Shown here one piece after another: positions 11,020 through 21,789 of a DNA stretch of 64,000 bases (position 1 is its first letter; every line of letters starts with the position of its first letter). The notes beneath the pieces are model-generated. The model saw nothing but the letters and a program-made list of their open reading frames with translations, searched no databases and was not told the DNA's origin. Source of the DNA: Aegilops tauschii subsp. strangulata (Eukaryota; Streptophyta; Magnoliopsida; Poales; Poaceae); NCBI RefSeq assembly GCF_002575655.3, contig NC_053040.3, positions 224,454,628 to 224,518,627 of the forward strand. Reading direction: 5' to 3'. The position numbers and the translations under genes are program-made.

Positions 11020-13858
11020 AGCATCCCCTAGCTTAATTCCTGCTCGTCCTCGAGTAGGTAAATGATAAAAACAGAATTTTTGATGTGGAATGCTTCTTAG
11101 CATAATTCTCAATGTAAATCTTTTTATTGTGGCATGAATATTTAGATCCGAAAGATTCAAGATAAAAGTTTAATGTTGACATAAAAACAATAATACTTCA
11201 AACATGCTAACCAAGCAATTATATCTTATCAAAATAACATAGCCAAAGAAAGCTTATCCCTACAAAATCATATAGTTAGGCCATGTTTCAATATTGTCAC
11301 ACAAACGTTCTCATCATGCATAACCCCGATGACAAGCCGAGCAATTGGTTCATACTTTTTAACGCGCTTCAGCCTTTTCAACTCTTACGCAATACATGAG
11401 CGCAAGCCATGGATATAGCACTATGGGTGGAGTAAAGTATAATGATGGGGGCTATGAGAGAAGACAAAAGGGTAGAAAGTCTCACATTGGCACGGGTAAT
11501 CAATAGGCTATGGAGGTGCCCATCAATTGATGTCAATGAGAGGAGTAGGGATTGCCATGCAACGGATGCACTAGAGCTATAAATATATGAAAGCTCAACA
11601 AAAGAAACTAAGTGGGTGTGCATCCAACTTGCTTGCACATGAAGACCTAGGGCATTTTGAGGAAGCCCATCATTGGAATATACAAGGCAAGTTCTATGAT
11701 GAAAAATTCCCACTAGTATATGAAAGTGACAACATAGGAGACTCTCTATCATGAAGATCATAGTGCTACTTTGAAGCACAAGTGTGGAAAAAGGATAGTA
11801 ACATTGTCCCTTCTCTCTTTTTCTCTAATTTTTTTTATTTTTATTCTTTGGGCCTTTTTTTGTGGCCTCTTTTTTTAGTCCGGAATCTCATCCCGACTTG
11901 TGGGGGGATCATAGTCTCCATCATCCTTTCCTCACATGGGACAATGCTCTAATAATGATGATCATCACACTTTTATTATTTACAACTCAATACTTAGAAC
12001 AAAATATGACTCTATGTGAATGCCTCCGGCGGTGTACCGGGATATGCGATGAATCAAGAGTGACATGTATGAAAAATTATGAGTGGTGGCTTTTCCACAA
12101 AATATGATGTCAACTACATGATCATGCAAAGCAATATGACAATGATGAAGCGTGTCATAATAAACGGAACGGTGGAAAGTTGCATGGCAATATATCTCGG
12201 AATGGCTATGGAAATGCCATGATAGGTAGGTATGGTGGCTGTTTTGAGGAAGATATAAGGAGGCTTATGTGTGATAGAGAGTATCATATCACGGGGTTTG
12301 GATGCACCGGCGAAGTTTGCACCAACTCTCAAGGTGAGCAAGGGCAATGCGCGGTACCGTAGAGGCTAGAAAATTGTGGAAGGTTGAGAGTGTGTATAAT
12401 CCATGGACTCGCATTAGTCATAGAGAACTCATATACTTATTGCAAAAGTTTATTAGCCCTCGAAGCAAAGTACTACTACGCATGCCCCTAGAGGGATAGA
12501 TTGGTAGGAAAAGACCATCACTCGTCCCTGACCGCCACTCATAAGGAAAGCAATAAAAGAACACCTATGTGTCAAAATTGTTACACAACTTTTACCATAC
12601 GTGCATGCTACGGGACTTGCCAACCTTAACACAAGTATTTCTCAATTTCACAATTACTCAACTAGCACACTCTAATATTACCACCTTTATATCTAAAAGC
12701 ACTTATCAAGTATCTAACTTCTCATGATATCCAATGAACTCAATATGGAAGATTAATTTCACAATTAAAGCAAATTACCATGCTGTTTAAGACTCTCAAA
12801 ATATTATAAGTGAAGCATGAGAGATCAATAATTTCTATAAAATACAACCACCGCCGTGCTCTAAAAGATATAAGTGAAGCACTAGAGCAAAAACTATATA
12901 GCTCAAAAGATATAAGTGAAGCACATAGAGTATTCTAACAAATTCTGAATCATGTGTGTCTCTCTCAAAAGGTGTGTACAGCAAGGATGATTGTGGAAAA
13001 CTAACAAACAAAGACTCAAATCATACAAGACGCTCCAAGCAAAACACATATCATGTGGTGAATAAAAATATAGCTCCAAGTAAAGTTACCGATGGATGAG
13101 GACGAAAGAGGGGATGCCTTCCGGGGCATCCCCAAGCTTTGCCTTTTTGGTGTCCATGGATTTACCTTGGGGTGCCTTGGGCATCCCCAAGCTTAGGCTC
13201 TTGCCACTCCTTGTTCCATAGTCCATCAAATCTTCACCCAAAACTTGAAAACTTCAAAACACAAAACTTAACAGAAAATCCCGTGAGCTCCGTTAGCGAA
13301 AGAAAACAAAACACCACTTCAAGGTACTGTATTGAACTCATTGTTTATTTATATTGGTGTTAAACCTACTGTATTCCAACTTCTCTATGGTTTATAAGCT
13401 CTTTTACTAGTCATATATTCATCAAAATAAGCAAACAACACACGAAAAATAGAATCTGTCAAAAACAGAACAGTCTGTAGTAATCTGTAACTAACGCAAA
13501 CTTCTGGAACTCTAAAAATTCTGCCAAAATATAAAGACCTGAATAATTTGTTTATTGATCTTCTGCAATTGGAATCAGTATTTTATCACGTTCTGGTGAT
13601 TTTTAACAATTGTTTTCGTGAACAGAAAGTTTCTGGAATTTTCAACAAGATCAAATAACTATCATTCAAGAAGATCCTATAGGTTTAACTTGGCACAAAC
13701 ACTAATTAAAACACAAAAACACATCTAAACAGAGGCTAGATGGATTATTTATTCCTAAACAAAACCAAAAAGAAAAAAAACTATAAATAAAATTGGGTTG
13801 CCTCCCAACAAGCGCTATCGTTTAACGCCCCTAGCTAGGCATAAAAACAAGGATAGAT
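11020..13858 (-). other. Element B non-coding 3' region
   Basis: This lies between the protease stop and the 3' LTR and contains no credible ORF. It holds copies of a 'gcatccccaagctt' phrase (13126-13139, 13181-13194 and a variant next to the LTR at 11021-11034), which on the minus strand is the purine-rich 'aagcttggggatgc' that precedes the 3' LTR. The matching region in E is 56064-58891. Confidence 0.7.
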
Positions 13859-15004
13859 CTAGGTATTGCCATCTTTGGTAGGCAATCCATACGTGGCTCT
13901 CATAATAGATTCATATGGTAATTTAATTTTCTTTCTAGGGAAGTGTTCCATGCCTTTCCTTAACGGAAATTGGAATCTAATATTTCCTTCCTTCATATCA
14001 ATGATTGCACCAATCGTTCTAAGGAAAGGTCTACCAAGAATAATAGGACATGAAGGATTGCAATCTATATCAATAACAATGAAATATACGGGCACATAAT
14101 TCCTATTTGCAACAATAAGAACATGATTAATTCTTCCCATAGGTTTCTTGATAGTGGAATCCGCAAGATGCAAGATTAAAGAGCAATCATCAAATTCACG
14201 GAAACCTAACAAATCACACAATGTTTTTGGAATCGTGGAAACACTAGCACCCAAATCACACAAAGCATAGCATTCATGATTGTTAATTTTAATTTTAATT
14301 GTAGGTTCCCATTCATCATAAATTTTCTAGGGATAGAAACTTCCAACTCAAGTTTTTCTTCATAAGATTGCATCAAAGCATCAACGATATGTTTAGTAAA
14401 ATCTTTATTTTGACTATAAGCATGCGGAGAATTTAGCACGGATTGCAATAAGGAAATACAATCTATCAAAGAGAAATTATCATAATTAAATTCCTTGAAA
14501 TCCAAAATAGTGGGTTCATTGCTATCTAAAGTTTTTAACCTCTTCAATCCCACTTTTACCAATTTTTGCATCAAGATCTAAAAACTCTGAATTTTTGGGA
14601 CGCCTTTTAACTAAAGTTGACTCATCTCCAGTCCCATCATTATCAAGATTCATATTGCAAAACAAAGATTTAATAGGGGACACATCAATAACTTTTAGAT
14701 CTTCATCTTTATTCTCATAAAAAAATTCCGGTTTAGCGGCCATCTTGTTAACTAAGGTGGCCTGCTTATCCGAGATTTCAGCTATTATTTTTTCGAGATG
14801 AGCAATCTGAGATTTCAAACTATAAAATTCTTTAGACATATCATCGAGCTCTGTATTCATGTACCCCATAAAGCCTTTTTGTTCCTTAAGCTCGTTTCTA
14901 AAGAAATTATTATGCTCAAATTGTAAAGTCATAAAACTTCTGACGTTGCTTTCAATCCCTTCTAACCTTCTAAGGTGAAGATCACCAAATCTACGTAGAT
15001 CCAT
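13859..15004 (-). pseudogene. Element B Gag-like coiled coil plus retropepsin-like domain
   Basis: The likely start is the ATG at 15004 (MDLRRFGDLHLRRLEG). The N-terminal ~100 residues look like a coiled coil (NELKEQKGFMGYMNTELD, SQIAHLEKIIAEISDK). From about residue 105 it matches element E (VIDVSPIKSLFCNMNLD, GDESTLVKRRP). The retropepsin-like part has CDLGASVSTIPKTLCDLLG and PIILGRPFLRTIGAIID. One extra base in an A run near 14535 and one extra T near 14325 shift the frame, leaving three pieces. The Gag core present in E is absent here. The product, if ever made, would help form particles supplied by an autonomous relative. Confidence 0.75.
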
Positions 15005-15261
15005 TATGACAAGCAAGCAATCCAACACACGAGCAAACAAGAAGCAAGCGAAAAAGAGGGCGAACGGAAAAGAGAGGGCGAATAAAACGGCAAGGGTGAA
15101 GTGGGGGAGAGGAAAACGAGAGGCAAATGACAAATAATGTAATGAGAGGGATAAGAGTTTGTGATGGGTACTTGGTATGTCTTGACTTGTGTAGACTCGG
15201 CAACGGTGCCAAAAATGGCTTGTTGTTGGGAGTCAAATCTTGACTTGAGTTGGCGCACACC

Positions 15262-15279
15262 TCCCCGGCAACGGCGTCA
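15262..15279 (-). other. Element B primer-binding site (tRNA-Asp type)
   Basis: The minus strand reads 'tgacgccgttgccgggga', one base away from the 3' end complement of tRNA-Asp, and starts about 11 bases after the 5' LTR. The G-to-A change at its third base would weaken priming. Confidence 0.75.
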
Positions 15280-15290
15280 GAAATCCTTCT

Positions 15291-16866
15291 TGCTACCTCT
15301 TGAGCACTACGTTGGTTTTCCCTTGAAGAGGAAAGGGTGATGCAGTAAAGTAGCGTAAGTATTTCCCTCAGTTTTTGAGAACCAAGGTATCAATCCAGTA
15401 GGAGGTCACGCTCTAGTCCCTTGCACCTACACAAACAAATAAGAACCTCGCAACCAACGCGATAAAGGGGCAGTCAATCCCTTCACAGTCACTTACGAGA
15501 GTGAGATCTGATAGAGATGATAAGATAATATTTTGTATTTTTATGATAAAGAGTAAAAGTAAATAAAGCAAAGTAAACAGTCATGGAAATAACGGGAGAT
15601 TAATATGAGGGAAAATAGACCCGGGGGCCATATGTTTCACTAGTGGCTTCTCTCAAGAGCATAAGTATTACAGTGGGTGAACGAATTACTGTCGAGCAAT
15701 TGATAGAATTGAGCATAGTTATGAGAATATCTAGGTATGATCATGTATATAGGCATCACGTCCGTGACAAGTAGACCGACTCTTGCCTGCATCTACTACT
15801 ATTACTCCACACATCGACCGCTATCCAGCATGCATCTAGAGTATTAAGTTCATAAGAACGGAGTAACGCTTTAAGCAAGATGACATGATGTAGAGGGATA
15901 AACTCATGCAATATGATATAAACCCCATCTTTTTATCCTCGAAGGCAACAATACAATACATGTCATTTCCCCTACTGTCACTGGGATCGAGCACCGCAAG
16001 ATTGAACCTAAAGCTAAGAACTTCTCCCATTGCAAGAAAGATCAATCTAGTAGGCCAAACCAAACTGATAATTCGAAGAGACTTGCAAAGATAACCAATC
16101 ATACATAAAAGAATCAGAGAAGATTCAAATATTGTTCATAGATAATCTTGATCATAAACCCACAATTCATCGGATCTCGACAAACACACCGCAAAAGAAG
16201 ATTACATCGAATAGATCTCTAAGAGAATCGAGGAGAACTTTGTATTGAGATCCAAAGAGAGAGAAGAAGCCATCTAGCTAATAACTATGGACCCGAAGGT
16301 CTAAGGTAAACTACTCACACATCATCGGAGAGGCTATGGTGTTGATGTAGAAGCCCTCCGTGATCGATGCCCCCTCCGGCAGGATGCTGGAAAAGGCCCC
16401 AAGATGGGATCTCACGGGTAGAGAAGGTTGCGGCGGTGGAATTAGGTTTTCGTGGTCGCTTCTGATGGTTTGGGGGTACGTAGGTATATATAGGAGGAAG
16501 AAGTAGGTCAGTGGAGCCACGAGGGGCCCACGAGGGTGGAGGGCGCGCTTGGGGGGGGGGGTAGGCGTGCCCCCCTGCCTCGTGGCCGCCTCGTTGGTTG
16601 CTTGACATCCACTCCAATTCCTCTGGATCACGTTTGTTCCAAAAATCACGCTCCCGAAGGTTTCATTCCGTTTGGACTCCGTTTGATATCCTTTTTCTGC
16701 GAAACACTGAAATAGGCAAAAAACAACAATTTGGGCTAGGCTTTCGGTTAATAGGTTAGTCCCAAAAATAATATAAAAGTGTATAAATAAGCCCATTAAA
16801 CATCCAAAACAGAATATATAATAGCATGGAACAATCAAAAATTATAGATACGTTGGAGACGTATCA
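15291..16866 (-). repeat. Element B 5' LTR
   Basis: 1576 bp with TG...CA ends on the minus strand. A TATA-like 'tatatata' sits at 16485-16492. A G run of about a dozen bases lies near 16550-16561. The 5-bp target duplication GCTGC follows at 16867-16871. Confidence 0.92.
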
Positions 16867-17717
16867 GCTGCAGCTGCTCCTTCTTCAACGTCCGTTGTAC
16901 CACCAGGGCTGCACTAACCACTCGATTTGTCACTGCTAGATATTTTATGTCTTGCAGCGCTGCTTCTGCCTCAGGTGTCCACTTCATGGGCCATGCCTTC
17001 TTCAAAATTTTGAAGAATGGTAGGGCGCGCTCGGTAGACCTGGAGATGAACTTGCTCAGCACGGAAACACATCCAGTTAAACACCTCACATCCTTGACTG
17101 TCCTGGGTGCTTGAATCTGCTCAATTGCTCTGATCTTGTCGGGGTTTGCCTCTATCCCCTGGTGAGACACAAAGAAGCCAAGTAGCTTGCCGGAGGGAAC
17201 GCCAAACACACACTTCTCTAGATTAAGCTTCAGGTTGATCTTGCGCAGATTTGCAAAGGTCTCTTCGAAATCTTGAATGAGAGTTGATCTGTCCTTGGTG
17301 TTAACCACAATGTCATCCATGTAAGCTTTAACCCGAAGGGCATTCGTACAAAGTAATACGTGCCACATGGGGTTATGAACGCGGTCTTCTCCTCGTCTTC
17401 CTTGGACATGAATATCTGGGGGTACCCGGAGTAGGCATCCAAGAAGGAAAGCAGGTCACATCCGGAGGTGGAATCCACAATCTGATCGATGCGTGGCAAG
17501 GTGACTGGGTCCTTCGGGCATGCTTTATTAGATCTGTGAAATCTATGCAAAGCCTCCATTTCCCATTCGCCTTGCGCACCACCACTGGATTTGCCAACCA
17601 TGTTGGATACAACACTCCCCTGATCAAACCAGTAGCTTCAAGTTTCTTGATTGCTGCCACTCCAAAGCTTTCTTCCGGACCTTCTGCTTGACGGTCGGGC
17701 ATGGGGGCAGACAACAA
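16867..17717 (-). pseudogene. Element A reverse transcriptase, broken by B
   Basis: Minus-strand frames give NPVVVRKANGKWRLCIDF (17590-17540), LPRIDQIVDSTSGCDLLSFLDAYSGY, FVRMPFGLK, then AYMDDIVVNTKDRS with the catalytic YMDD near 17315, and the thumb segment KCVFGVPSGKLLGFFVSHQG. Three frames are needed. Compared with element D, about 70 bp are missing between FGLK and AYMDD (junction near 17331), with a short AAG match at the breakpoint; this removes over 20 residues and shifts the frame. Element B is inserted downstream of the RT. Enzyme activity is impossible in this copy. Confidence 0.85.
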
Positions 17718-18520
17718 GGTGGTTCTCGATTACCTCCCTGGGAACGTAGGGGATGTGAGATGGTTGCCAAGCAAACACATCGGCATTCGCCCGCATGAAG
17801 GCAACGAGCTCGCTTTCCTATTTGTTGTCAAGGGTGGAGCTGATAGTGAACGTACCATCAGCGCCAACCAGCCATGTCGGGACCTTCTTCACAGCGGGCG
17901 CAACAACCTTTGATATCTTGCTATTGGAACTTTTCGGCAAGTATCGACAGTCACAACGCAGTCTGGAGAGGCGCGCTTCCTGGATTCCTTGCCGGTGTCC
18001 TTGCTAGTTTTTCTCCTTTGCTTGTTTTCCTTGATCGGGGCTGCAGCTTCCGTGGCCTCGGCAGCGACCGCCTCCCAGTACATCTTACCCATGCAGATAA
18101 TTGCTTCCTTCTTGTTTGACGGGATGGAAATGACGCCCATTGGTCCTGGCATCTTCAAAGTGTTGTAGGCATAACGGGATGCCGCCATGAATTTCGCCAG
18201 GGGAGGTCGTCCAAGTATCCCATTGTACGGCAATGGAAGCTCAACTTCGCCGAACACAATTTTCTCAGTCCGGTAGTTCAATTCCCCTCCAAACGTCACC
18301 GGCAACATGATCTTCCCCTTTGGATGACTCCTTCCAGGCTTGGTCCCTTGAAAGGTGTCAGTAATCCTGAGCGTCTTCTTCTGTTATCTGCAGCTTGCTG
18401 ATGACCTTGGGAGAAATCAGATTCAACCCGGCCCCGCCGTCAACCAACATCTTTGTGACCTTGTGGTTGCGGATCATTAGTGAAACCAACAATGGCAAGC
18501 ACCCTACCTCGATGGTGCGG
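17718..18520 (-). pseudogene. Element A aspartic protease and linker
   Basis: The protease would cleave the Gag-Pol polyprotein. The minus strand reads KMLVDGGAGLNLISPKV near 18455-18395, where DGGA stands for the retropepsin D-S/T-G-A, then after a frame change FGGELNYRTEKIVFGEVELPLPYNGILGRPPLAKFMAA (18290-18180). A stop in the first frame and several C-terminal stops follow. It aligns along its length with element D 30565-31095, where the catalytic Asp is replaced by Glu. Confidence 0.78.
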
Positions 18521-18624
18521 TTAGGGTGATCCTCATCATCAAAGATGATGGGCGTGCTGGACCACTTGAGTGGTTTCCGAGACTCTGCCGCTGGCTCGAC
18601 AACATTGACCTCACATGCCCACTG

Positions 18625-20726
18625 TTAAAGCTGGTGGTGAGAGGAGTGCAAGGATGCACCTCCGTCAATGCACAAGGTGTTAGTGGCCTTCTGAAACTCC
18701 TCCTCGTTCGTTTCCTCTACATCCCCTTCATCGCTCTTGTCATGGCCTCTAGTAGGTTTCCCTTGATGCCGAGGGACCTTGCCGGCTCTACCACCTCGGT
18801 CCTTCCCGCCAACACCATCTTGGTCTCTCTCTTTGTCATGCTTCTCGTACTCGGCCCTCTGCTTCTTGACGAGTTGCTCAACTTGATGACACTCTTGGAG
18901 ATCATTGCCCTTGGTCCGATAGAACTTGCAGTACGGCATGTCAGCAGCTTTCTCGGCCGCCACAGCTTCCCGGCAGTCAGTGCACGCTGCAACTTCCTTG
19001 CCGGGAGCTTCGTTCTTGGCCTTCTCGCCGGTACTTGGAATGCCAGATCCCTCGACAGCCAGAACCGTTTTCTCCTTGCGCTTCTTGTTGTGTTTCTTGT
19101 TCTTCTTCTTCTGATTGGTATCATCATCGTCGTCTTCTGAGTCAACGTTGACGCCATCTTCTTCTCCGGGGACTCGCCTTCCCTCCTCTGTTCGGGCACA
19201 CTTATCTACGAAAGTGTACAGCGCATTCACAGTCTTGGAAAACTGGACATTCATCTTGGAACGTATCCTGCGATTGCATATGTTGGACTAGAACACAACA
19301 ATCACAGCTGCCGGGTGGATGTCTGTGATGTTCCTGTGCACCCGGCTGAATCTCTGCATATACTTCCATAAACTATCTCCTTCCTTCTGTAGGAGGAGTT
19401 GCAAATCGCTGGGTCGGCCTGGTTCTTGATGGCCGCCCGTGAAGGCGCCAACAAACTCATTGCACAGGTCAGCCCCGGTCGAGATGGAGTTCTCCGGCAA
19501 GTGCATCAGCCACGACCTCACGTTTGGCTTGAATGCCAAAGGGAAGTAGTTGGCGAATATCTTTTCATCTCTTCCTCCAGCAGCTTGAACAGTGATGGTG
19601 TAAATGCTCAAGACCTCTGCCGGGTTCAATCTTCCATCATACTTTTTTGGTATCTCTGGCTTGAACATACGGGCAGATGGCTAAAGGACTTGCCATAGCC
19701 CACGAGTGAAGGCGGGGCACCCAACCTCGAAAGGCAGGTACCCGTCTCCACCGGGCACGGGCTCGTCAATGTCAGGGCCATTGCGCCTATCAGACTGGTG
19801 GCGGATTTCACGGCATCATTCTATGGTGACGCGCGCGTCTTCCCTCCGCCTGTCTTCTACGACCTGCGGCTGGTCTCGATGGGCTCAAGGATCGGATGAA
19901 GCCATCGACACCTCGTCGGGTTCTTGGTCATGTGGCTCTGGTTGTGGCCCCTGTGCTGGCTGCCGTGGAGGGGACTGCATGTGGCCCCTTCGGTACGGCC
20001 AGCGGCTCGGGTCGTTGCCGCTACCTGTGGAGGCCGTGGCGGGCCTGCCCACTGTGATCCTCCCGCCTTAGAGAAACTAATCATGCTCTGAATGGTGGCT
20101 CTCCACTCATCCATTTGATTGGCCGCTGGTGGGAATCTCAACAGAAGCTAGGCTCACGCCATGGCTTCCGAGGCGGTGCTTGGCATGGATGATGACACAG
20201 ATCGCGACGTCGACCGACTTTTGACGGTGCCGGTGGTGGTGGCACCGTATTATCGTCGCCGCGAGCCAGTCAGCAGGGTGGCGTGGCAACGATGCGGATG
20301 TGCTTGGGGATTGACGACCCAATTCGGTGCATCGTCTTGCTTGACTAGCCCTTGGGATGGCGTGGGCCCCGTAGCAGCACCCGCAGCAGGGGCAGCTAGA
20401 GGGTTGCGATTCGCACCAGAGCGAGTGCCATTGCTGCGGCTACGTCCTTCAGTGAGGTGGAGAGGCTGAGATGGAATATTCTCCCCACCTGTACCTTGTG
20501 GAGCATGCCCTCTAGGGTGTTGTTGATGTTTTCCTCCTCCGGCGCCTCGTGCTCCCGCCTCGGCTGCAGGGGGAACGGTGATGGCGTCGCCTACGCCAGT
20601 CACATTCCCCGCAGCGTCCACATCCCCATGCGCCCCCGTAGCCCCCAAGGCATCAGTGGCTGCATGCGAGGGGGCCTTTGAGGTGGACGGGTTAGCTGTA
20701 GCACTGGAGTTTTTCTTGGGCACCAT
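18625..20726 (-). pseudogene. Element A Gag, fragmented
   Basis: The N-terminus starts at 20726 (MVPKKNSSATANPSTSKAP), an Ala/Gly/Pro-rich leader. The Gag core lies at 19668-19288 (SIYTITVQAAGGRDEKIFANYFPLAF, WLMHLPENSI, DLCNEFVGAFTG). The C-terminal part at 19254-18625 is basic and acidic by turns and ends in a zinc-knuckle-like segment (PYCKFYRTKGNDLQEC). Stops and frameshifts separate these pieces. Gag would form the cytoplasmic particle. Order and wording match element D 28314-30374. Confidence 0.78.
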
Positions 20727-20827
20727 GGATGACGAAGTCGTTGATGAAGATGATGAAGTCGTTGATGAAGAAGACAATGATGAAGATTGATGCACTTCTT
20801 ACAACCTCGGGTTCGCGCAAGCGCAGT

Positions 20828-20845
20828 CCCCTACCTGGCGCGCCA
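20828..20845 (-). other. Element A primer-binding site
   Basis: The minus strand reads 'tggcgcgccaggtagggg' four bases after the 5' LTR. The same 18-mer follows the element D LTR (28215-28232). This PBS type is usual for Tat/Retand-like plant elements. Confidence 0.8.
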
Positions 20846-20849
20846 AAGA

Positions 20850-21761
20850 TGTCGTGGTGGAACACGATCACCTATGGGGCCATTGGCCCCTTGTGATTCG
20901 GCAAAGGGGAGGCGCGTTGCACAAAGAGCAGAGATTGTAGGAGCAGCACGACAATGGTGGCGCGGTGGTTTTTACCCAGGTTTGGGCCGCTGAGAAATGT
21001 AAAACCCTACTCCTGCTTTGGTGGATTTGATGGCGGACCATGACAGACATGCAACGCTCAAGCCCGGCAAGGTCGCCTCGGGGGGAGCAGCTACGCGCGT
21101 AAGAGTGTACAAGGGTATGAATCCTATTTTAGGTCACCATGGTCCTCCTTTTATAGGCTAAGGTGTTACCACAGTGGCAAATTAGTCATTACACACTGAT
21201 TAGATAGCAAACGGTGCTATCATACCTAACTCCGTAGACAGGACAAGGCGCATTAAATGCACTGCTCAGTGTCACATCATGGGAGTAGCCAGGCAAGCCT
21301 TGCCATGCTACTTTAGCTGTCTCTCGCCATGTCTGCCTGACACGCCTCTGGACGGGTGTCATGTAGGGTGGATCTTCTCCTCAAATGGCTGCCACGTGCC
21401 AGAGGACAGCCACTTAATCACTTGGGGGCTCGACATCACACTGATAAGTGACCTGAGTCATTGTGCGGTGGAGCAGTGGTGTCTTGGCGGGGTGATCTTC
21501 CCTCGGCGTCCCCGGCAAGCCTTCCGAGGGAGTCTTGAGCGTTGTCTTTGGTGTGGCCTCGACCTGACCGGGCTCGCCTGCCCGGTAAGGGGGGTTTTCC
21601 ATAGTGATATCTTGCTCCTTTGGCTTGTCTTGGTCTTCTTGATCTGCCCTTTGATTCCTCAAAGAGCTATATCTTTAGTTTGGTCTTATCTTGTTGTCCC
21701 AACCTTGCCTCCCGCCTATGTACAGTCTGGGAAACATACGCCAAGGTTTGTTGCACTGACA
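20850..21761 (-). repeat. Element A 5' LTR
   Basis: 912 bp, starting TGTCAGTGCAAC at 21761 and ending CACGACA at 20850 on the minus strand. A TATA box (TATAAAA) lies at 21149-21155. It aligns over its length with the element D LTR (27269-28210), including 'agcaggagtagggttttac'. Confidence 0.85.
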
Positions 21762-21789
21762 AAGTGTGAGAATAATCGAAATCATACGC

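Larger units (their letters stand above)
9447..16866 (-). mobile_element. Element B: Athila-type non-autonomous Ty3/gypsy element
   Basis: A complete 7420-bp insertion into element A with matching LTRs (9447-11019 and 15291-16866) and the TSD GCTGC. On the minus strand the LTR starts TGATACGTCTCC and ends GGTAGCA. The interior codes for a coiled-coil/Gag-like region and a DLGAS-type protease but has no RT, RNase H or integrase. The tRNA-Asp-like PBS and DLGAS protease point to the Athila lineage; known Triticeae families such as Sabrina and WHAM have this style, but I do not claim the exact family. Its relative E lies at 52225-60462. Confidence 0.9.
4696..21761 (-). mobile_element. Element A: Tat-type Ty3/gypsy retrotransposon, interrupted by B
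   Basis: On the minus strand the order is 5' LTR (20850-21761), PBS, Gag, protease, RT, two RNase H domains, integrase, a long post-pol segment, then the first 58 bases of the 3' LTR (4696-4753). Both LTR copies begin TGTC(A/G)GTGCAACAAAC. The Tat assignment rests on the PBS 'tggcgcgccaggtagggg', the YMDD RT, a protease with DGGA, and an archaeal-type second RNase H. Element B (9447-16866) splits pol. Every domain carries stops or frameshifts, so the copy is old and inactive. Element D at 27269 is the same family in the opposite orientation. Confidence 0.85.

Noticed and set aside
9447..16866. Element B and element E as products of a segmental duplication
   Set aside because: They have different target duplications (GCTGC and GTTAG), different host positions and different Gag regions.
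18526..19140. 204-codon plus-strand ORF with membrane-like stretches
   Set aside because: Antisense shadow of the element A Gag C-terminal region; hydrophobicity comes from reading Lys/Glu codons in reverse.
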